Below are positions 35,301 through 44,867 of a stretch of 64,000 nucleotides of DNA, in pieces. The position numbers were made by a program, and so were the translations under genes. Origin of the DNA: Gentiana macrophylla (Eukaryota; Streptophyta; Magnoliopsida; Gentianales; Gentianaceae); NCBI GenBank assembly GCA_026214975.1, contig CM047813.1, positions 32,549,078 through 32,613,077 of the forward strand. The letters are read 5' to 3'. The notes under the pieces were generated by a model. The model saw nothing but the letters and a program-made list of their open reading frames with translations, made no database searches and had not been told where the DNA came from. Numbering within the stretch: position 1 is the first letter of the stretch; each line of letters starts with the position of its first letter.

Positions 35301-37135
35301 TAAGATAAACGAGTTCAGGTCCTGAAAACCTTGTATGTCATAGTAGAAGCTGTATTTGGGAGCGGATACTAGGATGGTTGGTAGAAGTTGTTTGAGCAAG
35401 TTTCACGGAGTTCTTGTTTCTAGGTTTCTCAGCTGTTGTTTTCTGAGTATGGCAGGAAAGAATCCTGAGATTATATTCATTAAAGGAAAATTGGTTGAGT
35501 GTAGCACAGAATGCATTGGGCAATATCGGCCTGTATGCAAGCTGTTGGAGAGCAAAGACAATAGCCAACTGGCAATTGTATTTTTATTGTGTGTGCGTGT
35601 GTTTGGATGTGATGCTTATGTATTTTGGTGTACTTGCGTTTCTGTAGCTTTGCCCGAAAAAGAAAAGAGAAAAAAGACTGTCCAAAAAAAACAATGGAGT
35701 TTTTTTTTTTCCTTCCTGGAGTTTTGATTGGGGTTTAGGCAGGGGGAGGGCAATCAAATCGCCGTGGACGTTGAAGTGTAGAAAATTGTAGGTTCATATA
35801 ATATGTTGTCACAGTATGCGATTAATGTCTCTTGAATTATCATCCTTTTCCTTTGCTTAAGATAGGATCTTCTAACACTAGACGTCTCCTCCCGGGTGGG
35901 TCTAAATCAAAGAGCCTAACAATAAAGGACACAAATGGTCCGGGCCAACATAAGGCACACAAAGGCTTTTAAAAATTAAGAGGTTGATCATGTGGACAAT
36001 ACAAATAGGGTCGCAATGTTAGTGGACAGGTTCGACCCATGAACTTCTGCCCTGCTATGGTATTGAACTATCATCTCACCAAAGGCTTAAGTTGATGGTA
36101 ATGTGGACTTCATTCGAATTTTCTGCTACATTTTACGTCTTCACACAAATGAGGCATGGTTTTGAGTCGTGTTAAAATAACAATTGTTTAGAAGTAGCTT
36201 TACATGACTGAATGTTATTTGCGGATCATCAGATTTTGGGGGTTGTCTTTTTTGTTTTGACACTCTTTCCTTATCCTACTTTTTACCCCGTTATTTTTTG
36301 CATTTCAATGTTTTGGAGTTGTGTCATTGTGTGTGAAATGCAGGTTCTCCCTGGTACTCAACCCGGTCAAAAAGTTGTCTTGAAAAGAAAAGGTAAAAGA
36401 GCCTGTCTGAAGTATTTCTGTTTTTGTTTTTTTGTTTTTTGTTTTTGTTTGTTTATATCTTCTGAGATGAACGCATATAGGTTCTTCACTCCTAGTATTG
36501 TTAGGCAGTACGAAAAGCCAATGGTCAACGGTATTGTCTGCCTTTTATCATTCGCAACATAAATTGTGCAACTAAGTGTAGGCAACTTTATAAGCAGGTA
36601 CTGATGGGAGGAGCCTAACGATCTTTCAAGAGAATGGAACCATTTTGATTGGGAAAAATCGGGTTATTATTTACAAAGTTGAATATAATTGGGAAGTAAA
36701 AAAGAATAATCTGAACTCCCTTGCCATTTGCTACAGAAAATGGAGTGTTTAGTTTTACAAAATCTTCAACTAAGAACATTAAAGCTTCAATATTGGGTAG
36801 GCCTGGGAAGGCTTTTAATAAAAAATAGTGGTCATAATCTTCATTTTCTTCAACCCCTGATGGGGATCAGCCTTTTATTTCAAGTTGAATTTTTTTTCCC
36901 GTAGGAGAATTTATTTTGACAGATCAAAATCTTTACAAAGCTTTACACTAGAGCCCTTATACAAGGGGACTAGTTGCATGTTCTTAGTGTAGAATGATTC
37001 AATGCCTTTTCTTGTACAATTAATTACCATGTCTGTCTTTCAATCTTAGTTTGTGGTTTCTTGCTCGTTCCTTCAGGAGTTACTCGCTATTGCACTACAA
37101 TTGACGAATTTGGTTGCCATTAGAAGTTAGTGTGT

Positions 37136-37172
<37 letters not shown>

Positions 37173-37801
37173 CCTTTGCTTTTTTAGTTCTTGTTTCCTA
37201 ATCGTCTATTGTGGAAGTTCACGTATATGCCCCCTGCTATTGTGGAAGTACACTTTCATGTGAGAAAACATAAGCGTATATAAATAGAACAATTTACACT
37301 TGCTGGCATCATTCAAGGAAACATATGAAAGATGATTGATTTAGGACGAAGTGACAACGATATTATTCCCTCGTTTGAACCATAATAATCCGTGGCTTTG
37401 CTTTTGCTGATACCAGGTATTAGGGCAAGGAAATCGTATTCCTTTGGGGATCAGTACGTCCACTTCAATATCAAAATGCCAACGTATGTACTTCTATTAT
37501 ATATATAATTTTTTTATTCTGATTTTTTTTATTTAATTATCTACAACATACTTTTACTTTGCCCTGCAACGCTTCTAATCTTATGATTTTTTTTTGGTGT
37601 GTGCTCGTGCATTTTTTTTTTGTGTGAATCATCGTTATCTCAGTTTTAGCAGGTATAAATTTCAGTAATATGTTATGTTACCTTAGTTTGATTTTTTTTG
37701 ACAGGAGCTTGACACAGAGACAAAGGCAGTTGATTGAAGAGTTTGCTAAAGAAGAGCAACGGGAGAACGAAAAGGCTTCTGTAGCTAGTGCGTGTGGCTA
37801 A
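20334..37801 (+). CDS. GFA2: Mitochondrial type-I DnaJ/Hsp40 co-chaperone (GFA2-like), 18 exons
   Basis: Exons: 20334-20471, 20528-20621, 20767-20844, 21106-21188, 21335-21418, 21545-21583, 22714-22824, 25302-25346, 25448-25535, 25711-25775, 25872-25946, 26224-26296, 30830-30921, 31092-31163, 34283-34339, 36344-36392, 37417-37483, 37705-37801. All introns are GT-AG, phases agree and the sum is 1407 nt, giving 468 residues. The N-terminus ([19 protein letters not shown]) is basic and free of acidic residues, like a mitochondrial presequence. The J-domain starts at D109-Y-Y, with HPD at 137-139, which stimulates Hsp70 ATPase. A Gly/Phe-rich linker spans about 173-209. Four zinc-finger repeats follow: C250-x2-C-GGTG, C267-x2-C-RGSG, C289-x2-C-KGQG and C303-x2-C-RGDR, the last lacking its final Gly. 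Client-binding C-terminal domains contain [28 protein letters not shown] and PGTQPGQKV. Arabidopsis GFA2, the close family match, acts in the mitochondrial matrix and is needed for polar nuclei fusion. Exon 2-3 borders are the least certain. Confidence 0.92.
23213..23531. repeat. Tandem duplication (about 158-bp unit x2) in intron 7 of the GFA2-like gene
   Basis: Two adjacent diverged units each run from GGAGGATATGGTTT through AAATGATCCA to TTTCTGGGTTTTGGAGTTTT and ATGGACCATAG. The matching words start at 23223 and 23381. Confidence 0.85.
24142..24810. mobile_element. Candidate Mutator-like MITE in intron 7
   Basis: Inverted ends: GTTGTTAAAGCGCTAGGCA at about 24144-24162 and, reversed, GTTGTTAAAAGCGTGCTAGGC at the right (about 24786-24806). 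The flanks share GATGCAT (24133-24139 and 24811-24817), part of a possible 9-bp duplication (GATGCATTA versus GATGCATAT). It is 669 bp with no transposase. The length of the duplication suggests a Mutator-type non-autonomous element. This assignment is inference. Confidence 0.55.
25367..25424. repeat. 29-bp tandem duplication in intron 8
   Basis: GTTGGTTAAAGGATTCCAAA continuing to TAGTTCAT occurs twice head to tail, just after the exon 8 donor. Confidence 0.85.
26453..29680 (-). mobile_element. Ty1/copia retrotransposon, integrase deleted, antisense in intron 12 of the GFA2-like gene
   Basis: Read on the minus strand from right to left. A primer site (29474-29485) is followed by gag (29339-28944: [18 protein letters not shown], then [15 protein letters not shown]; continued 28916-28626). 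The protease region has [12 protein letters not shown] (about 28600), where a stop replaces the catalytic-loop Gly. Next is a gag-pre-integrase stump. The integrase core is missing. RT (28130-27370) has [51 protein letters not shown], then [12 protein letters not shown]. RNase H (27110-26830) has [13 protein letters not shown] purine tract ACGGGGAG precedes a putative 3' LTR (26453-26731). The two putative LTRs do not match well by eye, so the right limit (about 29680) is approximate. The element lies within a 4.5-kb intron and is spliced out. Confidence 0.85.
29474..29485 (-). promoter_or_regulatory. Primer binding site of the intronic copia element (initiator tRNA-Met type)
   Basis: On the minus strand TGGTATCAGGAC matches the usual copia primer site TGGTATCAGAGC, directly after an LTR end reading CTTCTCACA. 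Confidence 0.8.
30322..30533. mobile_element. Stowaway-like MITE in intron 12
   Basis: 212 bp between TA dinucleotides. The left end is CTCATTCCTTCCCAAAATCT and the right end is TTTTGGGACGGAGGGAG. The ends form imperfect inverted repeats of the plant Stowaway type (CTCCCTCCGTCCCAAAAT). The inner words TAAGTGGACTTAT and ATGTCCATTT are also inverted. There is no coding capacity. Stowaways are mobilised by mariner-like transposases. Confidence 0.85.
31395..32670. repeat. Diverged direct duplication (about 600-bp units) in intron 14
   Basis: Unit A (about 31395-32000) and unit B (about 32005-32670) share, in the same order, TATCTGT-TCC/TCTGAGA-TACAC, GATTTATGCTG, TTCA-GGGTGGGG, TTTCATTACAT-TGAAA, TCTGGAAGCT and GGAACA. 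Unit B is longer because of an insert at about 32240-32520. A shorter echo of the unit start may lie near 33990-34045. Confidence 0.7.
32240..32520 (+). mobile_element. Solo-LTR-like insert in unit B of intron 14
   Basis: Roughly 280 bp starting TGTTGAGGATTTTGTC and ending near TAATTCGCA. It contains GTATAAAAGGC (TATA-like) and ATCAATGAAATAAAGTTATT (polyadenylation-like), typical of short copia LTRs. Unit A lacks it: GGGTGGGGATTTGATTCC there corresponds to GGGTGGGGTATT plus TTTTGATTTCATT around the insert. No clean target duplication was found. Confidence 0.55.
33650..33922. mobile_element. Stowaway-like MITE in intron 14
   Basis: 273 bp flanked by TA on both sides. The ends CTACCTCCGTCTCAAAATG and CATTTTGGGACGGAGGTAG are near-perfect inverted repeats. 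The inner word AAGTCC-TTTAG also has an inverted partner. It has no ORF and is a different copy from the one at 30322. Confidence 0.92.
37137..37171. repeat. (GT)n microsatellite in intron 16
   Basis: An uninterrupted GT run of about 35 bp. Confidence 0.95.
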
Positions 37802-39340
37802 GTATGACCATGTTTTTGGTGTACGATAGGCAAAATATAGTTAAAAGCGATTAGATACGTCAACATATTTGGGTTATTATATTTGTTGGGGCATCATGCG
37901 CGTTGTGTTGTAACATTTAAAGTTTTTACGCGGGTGGGTGATTTGGAGTAATTAAGTGAGTTAGTTGCATATCTCAAATCATGGGGCCAGTGTGATCCAA
38001 CAGCTTCACTTCATTTTGCAGTGACAGAAAACATTTTTGTTTTTCTAGCCCCCTAATAAGTGTGTGTGGTGCTTTTGAGGTTATATATCACCATTTTGGG
38101 GAAGAAATGTAAACATAGACGAATGTTGTATATAACATTTGGATGTCATTATTTTTGTCTCACAAAAATTATATTGAGGCCACTTAAACCCATTTTATGA
38201 CATGCGATTACCATTTTACTGCTGCTTGTATAATTTGTGAATTTTTTCATTGACACCCTTCAAAGTAGTCAAGTCATCAGAAACCTTTTATTTAGTATAT
38301 ATAAACTTATACGGGAGCTATTTGTATTTGTATTTGTATTTTTTTTTTCTTCTGGAAAAAAGATGGGCTTTGTTGGAAGAAAGTAAATGTCAACTCCTAG
38401 GCTCCCATGCAAAAAACTAACGTGTTAGGGTCTGTGCCCCCCAATATCAACCAAGTATAATAGATGCCACGCCAACCCATTTGGCCCTAAAAATGTACAA
38501 GTCAACAAACTGGAGCATACAGGCCCTAAAAATGTACAAATCAGCAAACTGCAGCATAAAGAAATCCAAATATTTAAAGGAAAGGATGAAGCGAAACCAC
38601 ATGTTTGGCACCCTCCGAATTTGAAGTGTCTTCCAAGTTAGCGAGGTACACAAGATTCTTGTCTGCGAACGAGTAACAGTCGTCCCTGAAGGCGACCACC
38701 AAATAGAAAGAATCCTCGGCCCATAAAACCCAATAGGTGCATCAGCTATTTTGATGGGCGACTGCTCATAAACAAGCCCACAACGATCTTTCTAGATGCT
38801 CACATGGTAACCACCAAACGTCATCTACCCTCTAAGGTTGAGTGGTATCTGAAGGATAGCTTCAGTCTCATAAGGTGAAATCACGATTCCATTCCACCGA
38901 GTCTTCCAGAATAAGATCTTTGACCATCCAAGGACTCCATGGACCAATATTTGCTTTCATTATACGGGAAATACAGATCTACTTTAGTAGATCATATGGA
39001 TGTAGAAAAAGCTTCTGATTTTGGAAACTCCATTTATATTTACCCAGTTCATATATTTGTTTCGTGTGTTCTCGTCGATTTCTTCAATCCACCTAAACTG
39101 TGACCAGAGAGTTAAATAGACCGGGAAGAAAGAGTCTGAAGTCGGGTCGAACAACATACTGGTTCCACCACACTAGAGATTCGACATATAGAGTTTCTAA
39201 AAAAAGAAGTTGGAGGTCTTACGCGGGCATAGCACAATATCAGATTAGGGGTAGACCTTGTCAGAGACTCTATTTAAACGATGGTAGTTGAAGAAAAACA
39301 ACTTGCATTGCACTCTTCAAAATAATTGAAGAATGTTTCT
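37802..39340. other. 3' UTR of the GFA2-like gene and intergenic DNA
   Basis: Sequence following the TAA is presumed 3' UTR for a few hundred bases. No unmistakable AATAAA signal stands out. Beyond about 38400 nothing can be assigned with confidence except a 39-bp tandem repeat. Confidence 0.45.
38483..38560. repeat. 39-bp tandem repeat x2
   Basis: GGCCCTAAAAATGTACAA followed by GTCAACAAACTGGAGCATA is repeated head to tail with five differences. Confidence 0.9.
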
Positions 39341-39343
39341 CTA

Positions 39344-40010
39344 TTATGCATGTATACGATGAATGCGAATGTTTCTATTAGCATCATCTATGAGTCTCGT
39401 AATAACAACACGAGATAACTCGTGAATAGTATCATTTACAACCTCTTCAACATCCAATCCTACTAAAGAATACGCCACAAAATTGCATTCCCTGTAAATA
39501 TGATTGATAGTAAAATCCAGAGTCTTCAAATCTTGACCAATCTTCGTAAGGAAGGTGCATAGAGGCCACCCTCGCACATCTCCGCACATGATAGTCATGA
39601 CCATAATTTTGGAATCAGTCTCAATATCAACCGAAGAACAACCATGTTGAAGGCACACGATAATAGCACGATGTAAGGCCGAACACCCCGCCCAATTGCC
39701 CAAAGCGCATCACCTGGGCTGAAATACTGATGGAAAGCAAGAACAAAACACCTTGAGTGTAATGAATGATCCTCCACCTTACATCTGCCAGTGTTATTCC
39801 TCCATGAAATCCACAAATACATCTTCCAAAATATCCCGCCGCTAAAAAAATGCAGAGGTGATCACCATGTTTCCCATCCCGGGTCGCAAGAAAAGTCTCA
39901 GATGACTCCCCATTAACCAATGCCTGAAACTAGTAATCTGGCAAAGTTCTAAACATCAAGTCAACAAAAACCTCATGAAAACACCACACAAACTCACTTC
40001 GTACAACTAT
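39344..40010 (-). pseudogene. LINE RNase H remnant
   Basis: On the minus strand the frame 39703-39344 contains SALHRAIIVCLQHGCSSVDIE (last helix and strand before the catalytic Asp), TDSKIMVMTIM, HIYRECNFVAYSLVGL. This is the plant RVT_3/RNase H pattern E-D...H..RE.N..AD.LA. Upstream pieces (39920-39704, several frames) resemble the preceding linker (MYLWISWRNN). The rest of the LINE is not recognisable. Dead fragment. Confidence 0.7.
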
Positions 40011-40479
40011 TTAGCATGAAAACTACAAATTCATTCCCTTCTAGTCGGCTATAACCTTGAAGGTTAAGTTGAAGGAACCATCTCCTGTCCACCGGCAACA
40101 ATTGAAGGTAAACCCAATCCACATCATGCTTAATGAAAACGTCAGGATCAACTCATTTTAAGTGCTATCGTCGGCTCCATTTCCCCGTCAGTGGTATTCA
40201 TTGTTTCTCACGTTAAAACTTCTTGTGAGGCATGATCATAGGTATTAGCTAACACCTATGCCAAGCCATTATGAGGACGAATCCGCCAACTCAAAGCCAG
40301 TCTCAGGAATACACAAAAAGGCACGCAATCAATTTCGGATCATCTTACCTCTGTTAAAGGCAATGCTGACGAACTAATTAGCTGCTTTTGGTGCCGCCGT
40401 CGATCTGGAAAATTTGGGACCTCAATACTCCGATTTAGCTCATGCGGTTCAGGTTCTAGATTCTGCCATCTTGTTTGAA

Positions 40480-43400
40480 GAGCTACACTAAAAGTTGTTG
40501 AGCTTTGAAGCCTCTCACATGGGTGTCCTCTACCACAACAACCTTTCCACCGACGTCTCATGCCACCACAACAAATTTTTCTACCCCGACCAACACTCGG
40601 GTTTCATCTCCCATGCAAGAATGAAGACAAATTTCGCAGATATAGCCATGGAAAAACCCGACTCGGCTACACATTGGCCATGCTTCTCCGCGCCCACCCC
40701 GGCGTCCCCTACCTTGGCACCGCCAATTATGCGGTGTTAAGGGCCATTCAAAGAAAAAGATGCCCAATTTTTTTGTTTTATGTGACTAATGCTTCTGCGT
40801 TGTCTCATACGTACTGCACCTCCTCGGCCCGTCCACAAGCACATCTTTCATTAATACCACCACCGAACCTTGGCTTCTAGATTATGGTGCATCACATCAT
40901 GTTACAAAAGACTTAGCAAATTTCTCACTACACTCTCTTTACGGTGGCTCGGATGACTTAATGCTTGGAGATGGTATCATGCTCCCCATTACCCACACTA
41001 GTTTTATTTCCCTCCCCTCTCCCACTACTATTTTTGAATTACATGATGTTTAGTGTGTGCCTGACATTAAAAAGAATCTTATTTCAATTTCTCAGTTTTG
41101 TACCTCGAATAATTGTTTTATTGAGTTCTTACCCATTGCATTTCTTGTGAAGGACCTGAAGACCCACAATTGCCTCCTATAAGAGGAAGCTAGAGATGGT
41201 GTGTATGTCTGGCCCAAACCACCACTTTTGGCCTTCGATGGTGTCAATGCTTCCAAAGACATGTGGCATCAACGTCTAGGGCATCCCACTGCCACTATTT
41301 CCCAGTTTATTGTTTCTCGTAATAATTTATCTTTTTCTCGATCGACCTTGAATCACTATGAAGCTTGCTTTTCATATAAATGTCATAAATTTCCCTTTCA
41401 CCCTTTCACTCATCCATTGCGCACTCTACACACCCACTTGACATTATTTTTAGTGATGTTTGAACCTCTCTTCATTTATCTGTTGAAGGCTCTTGTTATT
41501 ATATAATTTTTGTAGACCATTTTACCTGATATATGTGGTTTTACCCCTTAAAACATAAATATGACATATCTTTCTATCGTTCCCAAATCTAAAAATGTAG
41601 TTGAAAATTATTTCTCCACTGGAATTAAAATTCTTTATACCGATAATGGGCTTATTTCAGTCATGCATTACACACCTCACTACCCACCCCTGAACAGAAT
41701 GGTTATTCTGAAAGACGTCACTTAGACATAATAGAAATTGGACTCACCCCCTTATCACATGCACCTTTATCTGCTGAATATTGGCCCAATGCCTTTGCTA
41801 CTGCGGTCTACCTTATTTTACACTTTAATGTTCCTCGTAAAAATTTATCTTTTTCTCATTCGAACTTGAATCAATGTGGAGCTTTCTTTTAATAAATTCC
41901 ATAAATTTCCCTTTCACTCATCCACTATGCACTCTACACGCCCGCTTGAAATTATTTTTAGAGATGTTTGAACCGCCCCTCGTTTACTGTTGAAGGCTCC
42001 CGTTATTATGTAATTTTTGTGGATCATTTTACCAAATATATGTGGTTTTAACCCTTAAAACATAAATCTCACATGCCTTCTATCTTTCCCGAGTTTAAAA
42101 ATATAGTTGAAAATTATATCCCCGCCAGGATTAAAATTCTTTATTCTGATAATGAGCGTGAATATATTGGTCTTGCACCTTTCTTATATGTGTCAGGCAT
42201 TACACACCTCACTACTCCACACCCCTGAACATAATTGTTATTATGAAAGACGTCACTTACACATAGTAGAAAGTACAATCTGGACTCACCCTTTTTCTCA
42301 TATGCATCTTTATCTGTTGAGTATTGACCCTATGCCTTTGCTACCGTGGTCAACCTTATTAACCGAATGCCCACCCCCACTCTATCCATGAGTTCAATAA
42401 ATGAAAATCTTTTTGGATCCTCTCCCAATTACAATAAACTTCTCACTTTTGGATGCTTATGTTACCAATTGCTTCGCCCATGTATGAGTGATAAGTTAGA
42501 TTCTTGTTCCAATCCGTGTATTTTTTAGGGATATTCCCTTACCCAAAGTGCATACTACTGTCTTGACCCTTCCACGTCCTGAATCTAAACTTCCCATCAC
42601 GTCAAGTTTTGAGAATATTTTCTCCCACACCACTCCTGAACTCCTTGACTCCACCGAATGGCTTGGCCCTTTAACTATTCCTACACCACCACCGGTATCT
42701 CCCTCCCCACCATCATCGGACCTCACTCCCCCAGCCCACCTTCCTCCCATTGACCAACCCGAACCACCCACAACCAACCCCATCCCAAATACCCCTCCGC
42801 ATCACCCCATAGCTACAAGATCCAAGCATGGTATTCACAAGCCAGTGCAAAAGCTTAAGCTGCATATGATGGTCTCATCGGATGTTGAACCCAACACTGT
42901 CAAACAAGCCCTTACTAATCCTACTTGGCTCACGGCCATGCATGCTGAATATGATGCATTAATTCGTAACGACATCTGAGAGCTTTTACCTTTTGATTCT
43001 CCGTATTAAATGTAATGCAGATGGTTCGATTGATCGGCATAAAGCTAGTCATGTTGCCAAGGTATTTACTCAGTGCCCGGGCATTGATTATTTTGATACA
43101 TTTAGCCCAATTGTCAAGCCTACCACAGTTCGCGTCCTTCTCACTATCGCTTTGGTTCATGGTTGTCCACTTCGCCAATTGGATGTTAATAAAGCATTCC
43201 TGCATGGTACCCTCACTGAGACTGTTTATATGGCGCCACAGGGGTTTGTTGACCAGCACTATCCGTCACACGTTTGTCTTCTTGAGAATGCTATATATGG
43301 ACTCAAGCAGCTCCTCGTGCTTGGTATCGGGAGTTGCGTCAGTTTCTTTTTCATTCGAGCTTTGTGAACTCCTAGTCTGATGCTTCTGTTTATTTATGCT

Positions 43401-44540
43401 CAAGCTGCATTCACTCTGTATGTTCTCGTTTATGTTGATCATCTGGTCATTACAGAAAGTAGTTCTATTGCAATGTAGTTATTTATTTCCTCCCTCTCTG
43501 CCTGGTTTTTTTTTGTCAGAGATCATGATGATCTTCATTTATTCTTAGGTGTTGAGGTCTCCCTTGACACTGATGGTCTTCTCCTATCTTAGCGCCGTTA
43601 TATTTATGATCTACTTGCCAAGACTAATATGCTTGAAGCAAAGTTGTGCTCCACCTCAATGTAGCCTGACCTATCATCCTTAGTTCATGATACGGGTGAT
43701 CCTCTTCCCGATCCTTCGGTTTACATGTCTTTCATTGGCAGCTTACCATATTTGCATTTTACTCGCCCCAATGTTTCGTTTGCCAAAAAATTGTCTTAAT
43801 TCATGTATGCTCCCATGACTACCCACTGGTCCTATGCCAAACGTCTCTTACGTTATTTAGTGGGGACCCTTGATCTTGGCCTACAGCCCTATCGCCAATC
43901 CCCACTCAACCTACATGGATTCTCTACCGCTAGTTGGGTGGTAATGGCAACAAATATTTGTCCTTTAGTGCTTATGTTGTTTATCTTGGTCGTAACCTCA
44001 TTTCTTGGAGCTCCAAGAAGCAAGCCTCAATGGTCGCTCGTCCACCGAGGTGGAATATAATTCTGTTTTTAACATTACTGCCGAGCTCAATTGGACCTCC
44101 TTTTTCCTCAATGATGTTGGTCACTCGCCACCTTCTCTCCCGATAGTTTATTGTGATAATCTTGGGGCCGCATAACTTAGTGCTAATCCGGTCGTTCACT
44201 CCCGCATGAACATGTAGCTATTGACTTTCACTTTGTTCGGGAGCAAGTGCAAACGGGTAAATTACAAGTCACACATGAATCTTCACATGACCAACTTGTG
44301 GATATTCTTACCAAGCCTTTAGAGAAACATTCCTTTTTTTTTCTTTCCTGGTCAAGCTTGGCAAGTTTTCCAATCGTCCGGCTTGAGGAGACGTAATTAA
44401 GAATCAAATAATATATATTTTATACTCTTTTATTGTAATACTTTTTATATTACTTACCATACTTAGAGGATTGATACTGATATATTATATCATTTTTCAC
44501 AGTAATGAAATCAAGCCGTTTTTCCATTTACTTTAAAATG
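40480..44540 (+). mobile_element. Ty1/copia retrotransposon remnant, plus strand, with internal duplication
   Basis: The order is typical copia. Protease: LLDYGASHHVTKDLANFS near 40873 (Tyr where Ser/Thr is usual). Gag-pre-integrase: CVPDIKKNLISISQFC and MWHQRLGHP (41050-41290). Broken integrase (41300-42500), including DHFTKYMW-like sequence twice. A proline-rich linker with HGIHKPVQKLKLHM (42830-42870). RT (42900-43990): [51 protein letters not shown], and YVDHLV at about 43431-43448, where the second catalytic Asp is His. RNase H: NLISWSSKKQASMVAR and HVAIDFHFVREQVQTGK (44210-44260). A purine tract GGCTTGAGGAGACG at about 44380 precedes an LTR-like AT-rich stretch to about 44540. No 5' LTR was identified. 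Not functional. Confidence 0.85.
41314..42360 (+). repeat. Internal direct duplication (517-bp unit x2) in the copia integrase
   Basis: Unit 1 starts TTCTCGTAATAATTTATC at 41314 and unit 2 starts TTCCTCGTAAAAATTTATC at 41831. Both continue with TTTTTCTC-TTC/CGA-CTTGAATCA, CATAAATTTCCCTTTCAC, CACTCTACAC-CCC, ATTATTTTTAG-GATGTTTGAACC, TGTGGTTTTA-CCCTTAAAACATAAAT and CCTATGCCTTTGCTAC-type words. Divergence between units is substantial, so it is not an assembly artefact. Confidence 0.88.
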
Positions 44541-44867
44541 TTATTAATAATGAGCATTTCACTCTGGTCTAATAGATAATCTTTTTAGCTTTGTAGAGAT
44601 ACATCTATTTAGCTAGGATCATCAAGTTGACCTGTCGTTCCGACAACATTTATCTAAACGACAATTTGAACTCAATTGATCATCAAACCATGTAAATTAA
44701 GAAAAAATATGTGGCAAGACTCTTACCCATCAACAAGTCCTACATCATTTGGAATGGTGTAACATTTCTTTATTGTGAGACATAAAACATTATTATTCTC
44801 GGCGTTGTGTTATAAGGTTTAAGTGCCAATTGCCTTCTATTCTGGTCTGGTCTTTGTCCTTCCTAAA
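44541..44867 (+). promoter_or_regulatory. Upstream region of PTPA
   Basis: About 330 bases between the copia remnant and the PTPA start. No clear TATA box is recognisable near the likely start of transcription. Confidence 0.35.

Noticed and set aside
38600..39000. Minus-strand pieces that might be an F-box/DUF295 or LINE segment
   Set aside because: Fragments such as FRDDCYSFADKNLVYL and ILQIPLNLRG are suggestive but frames are broken, and the order does not fit either family.
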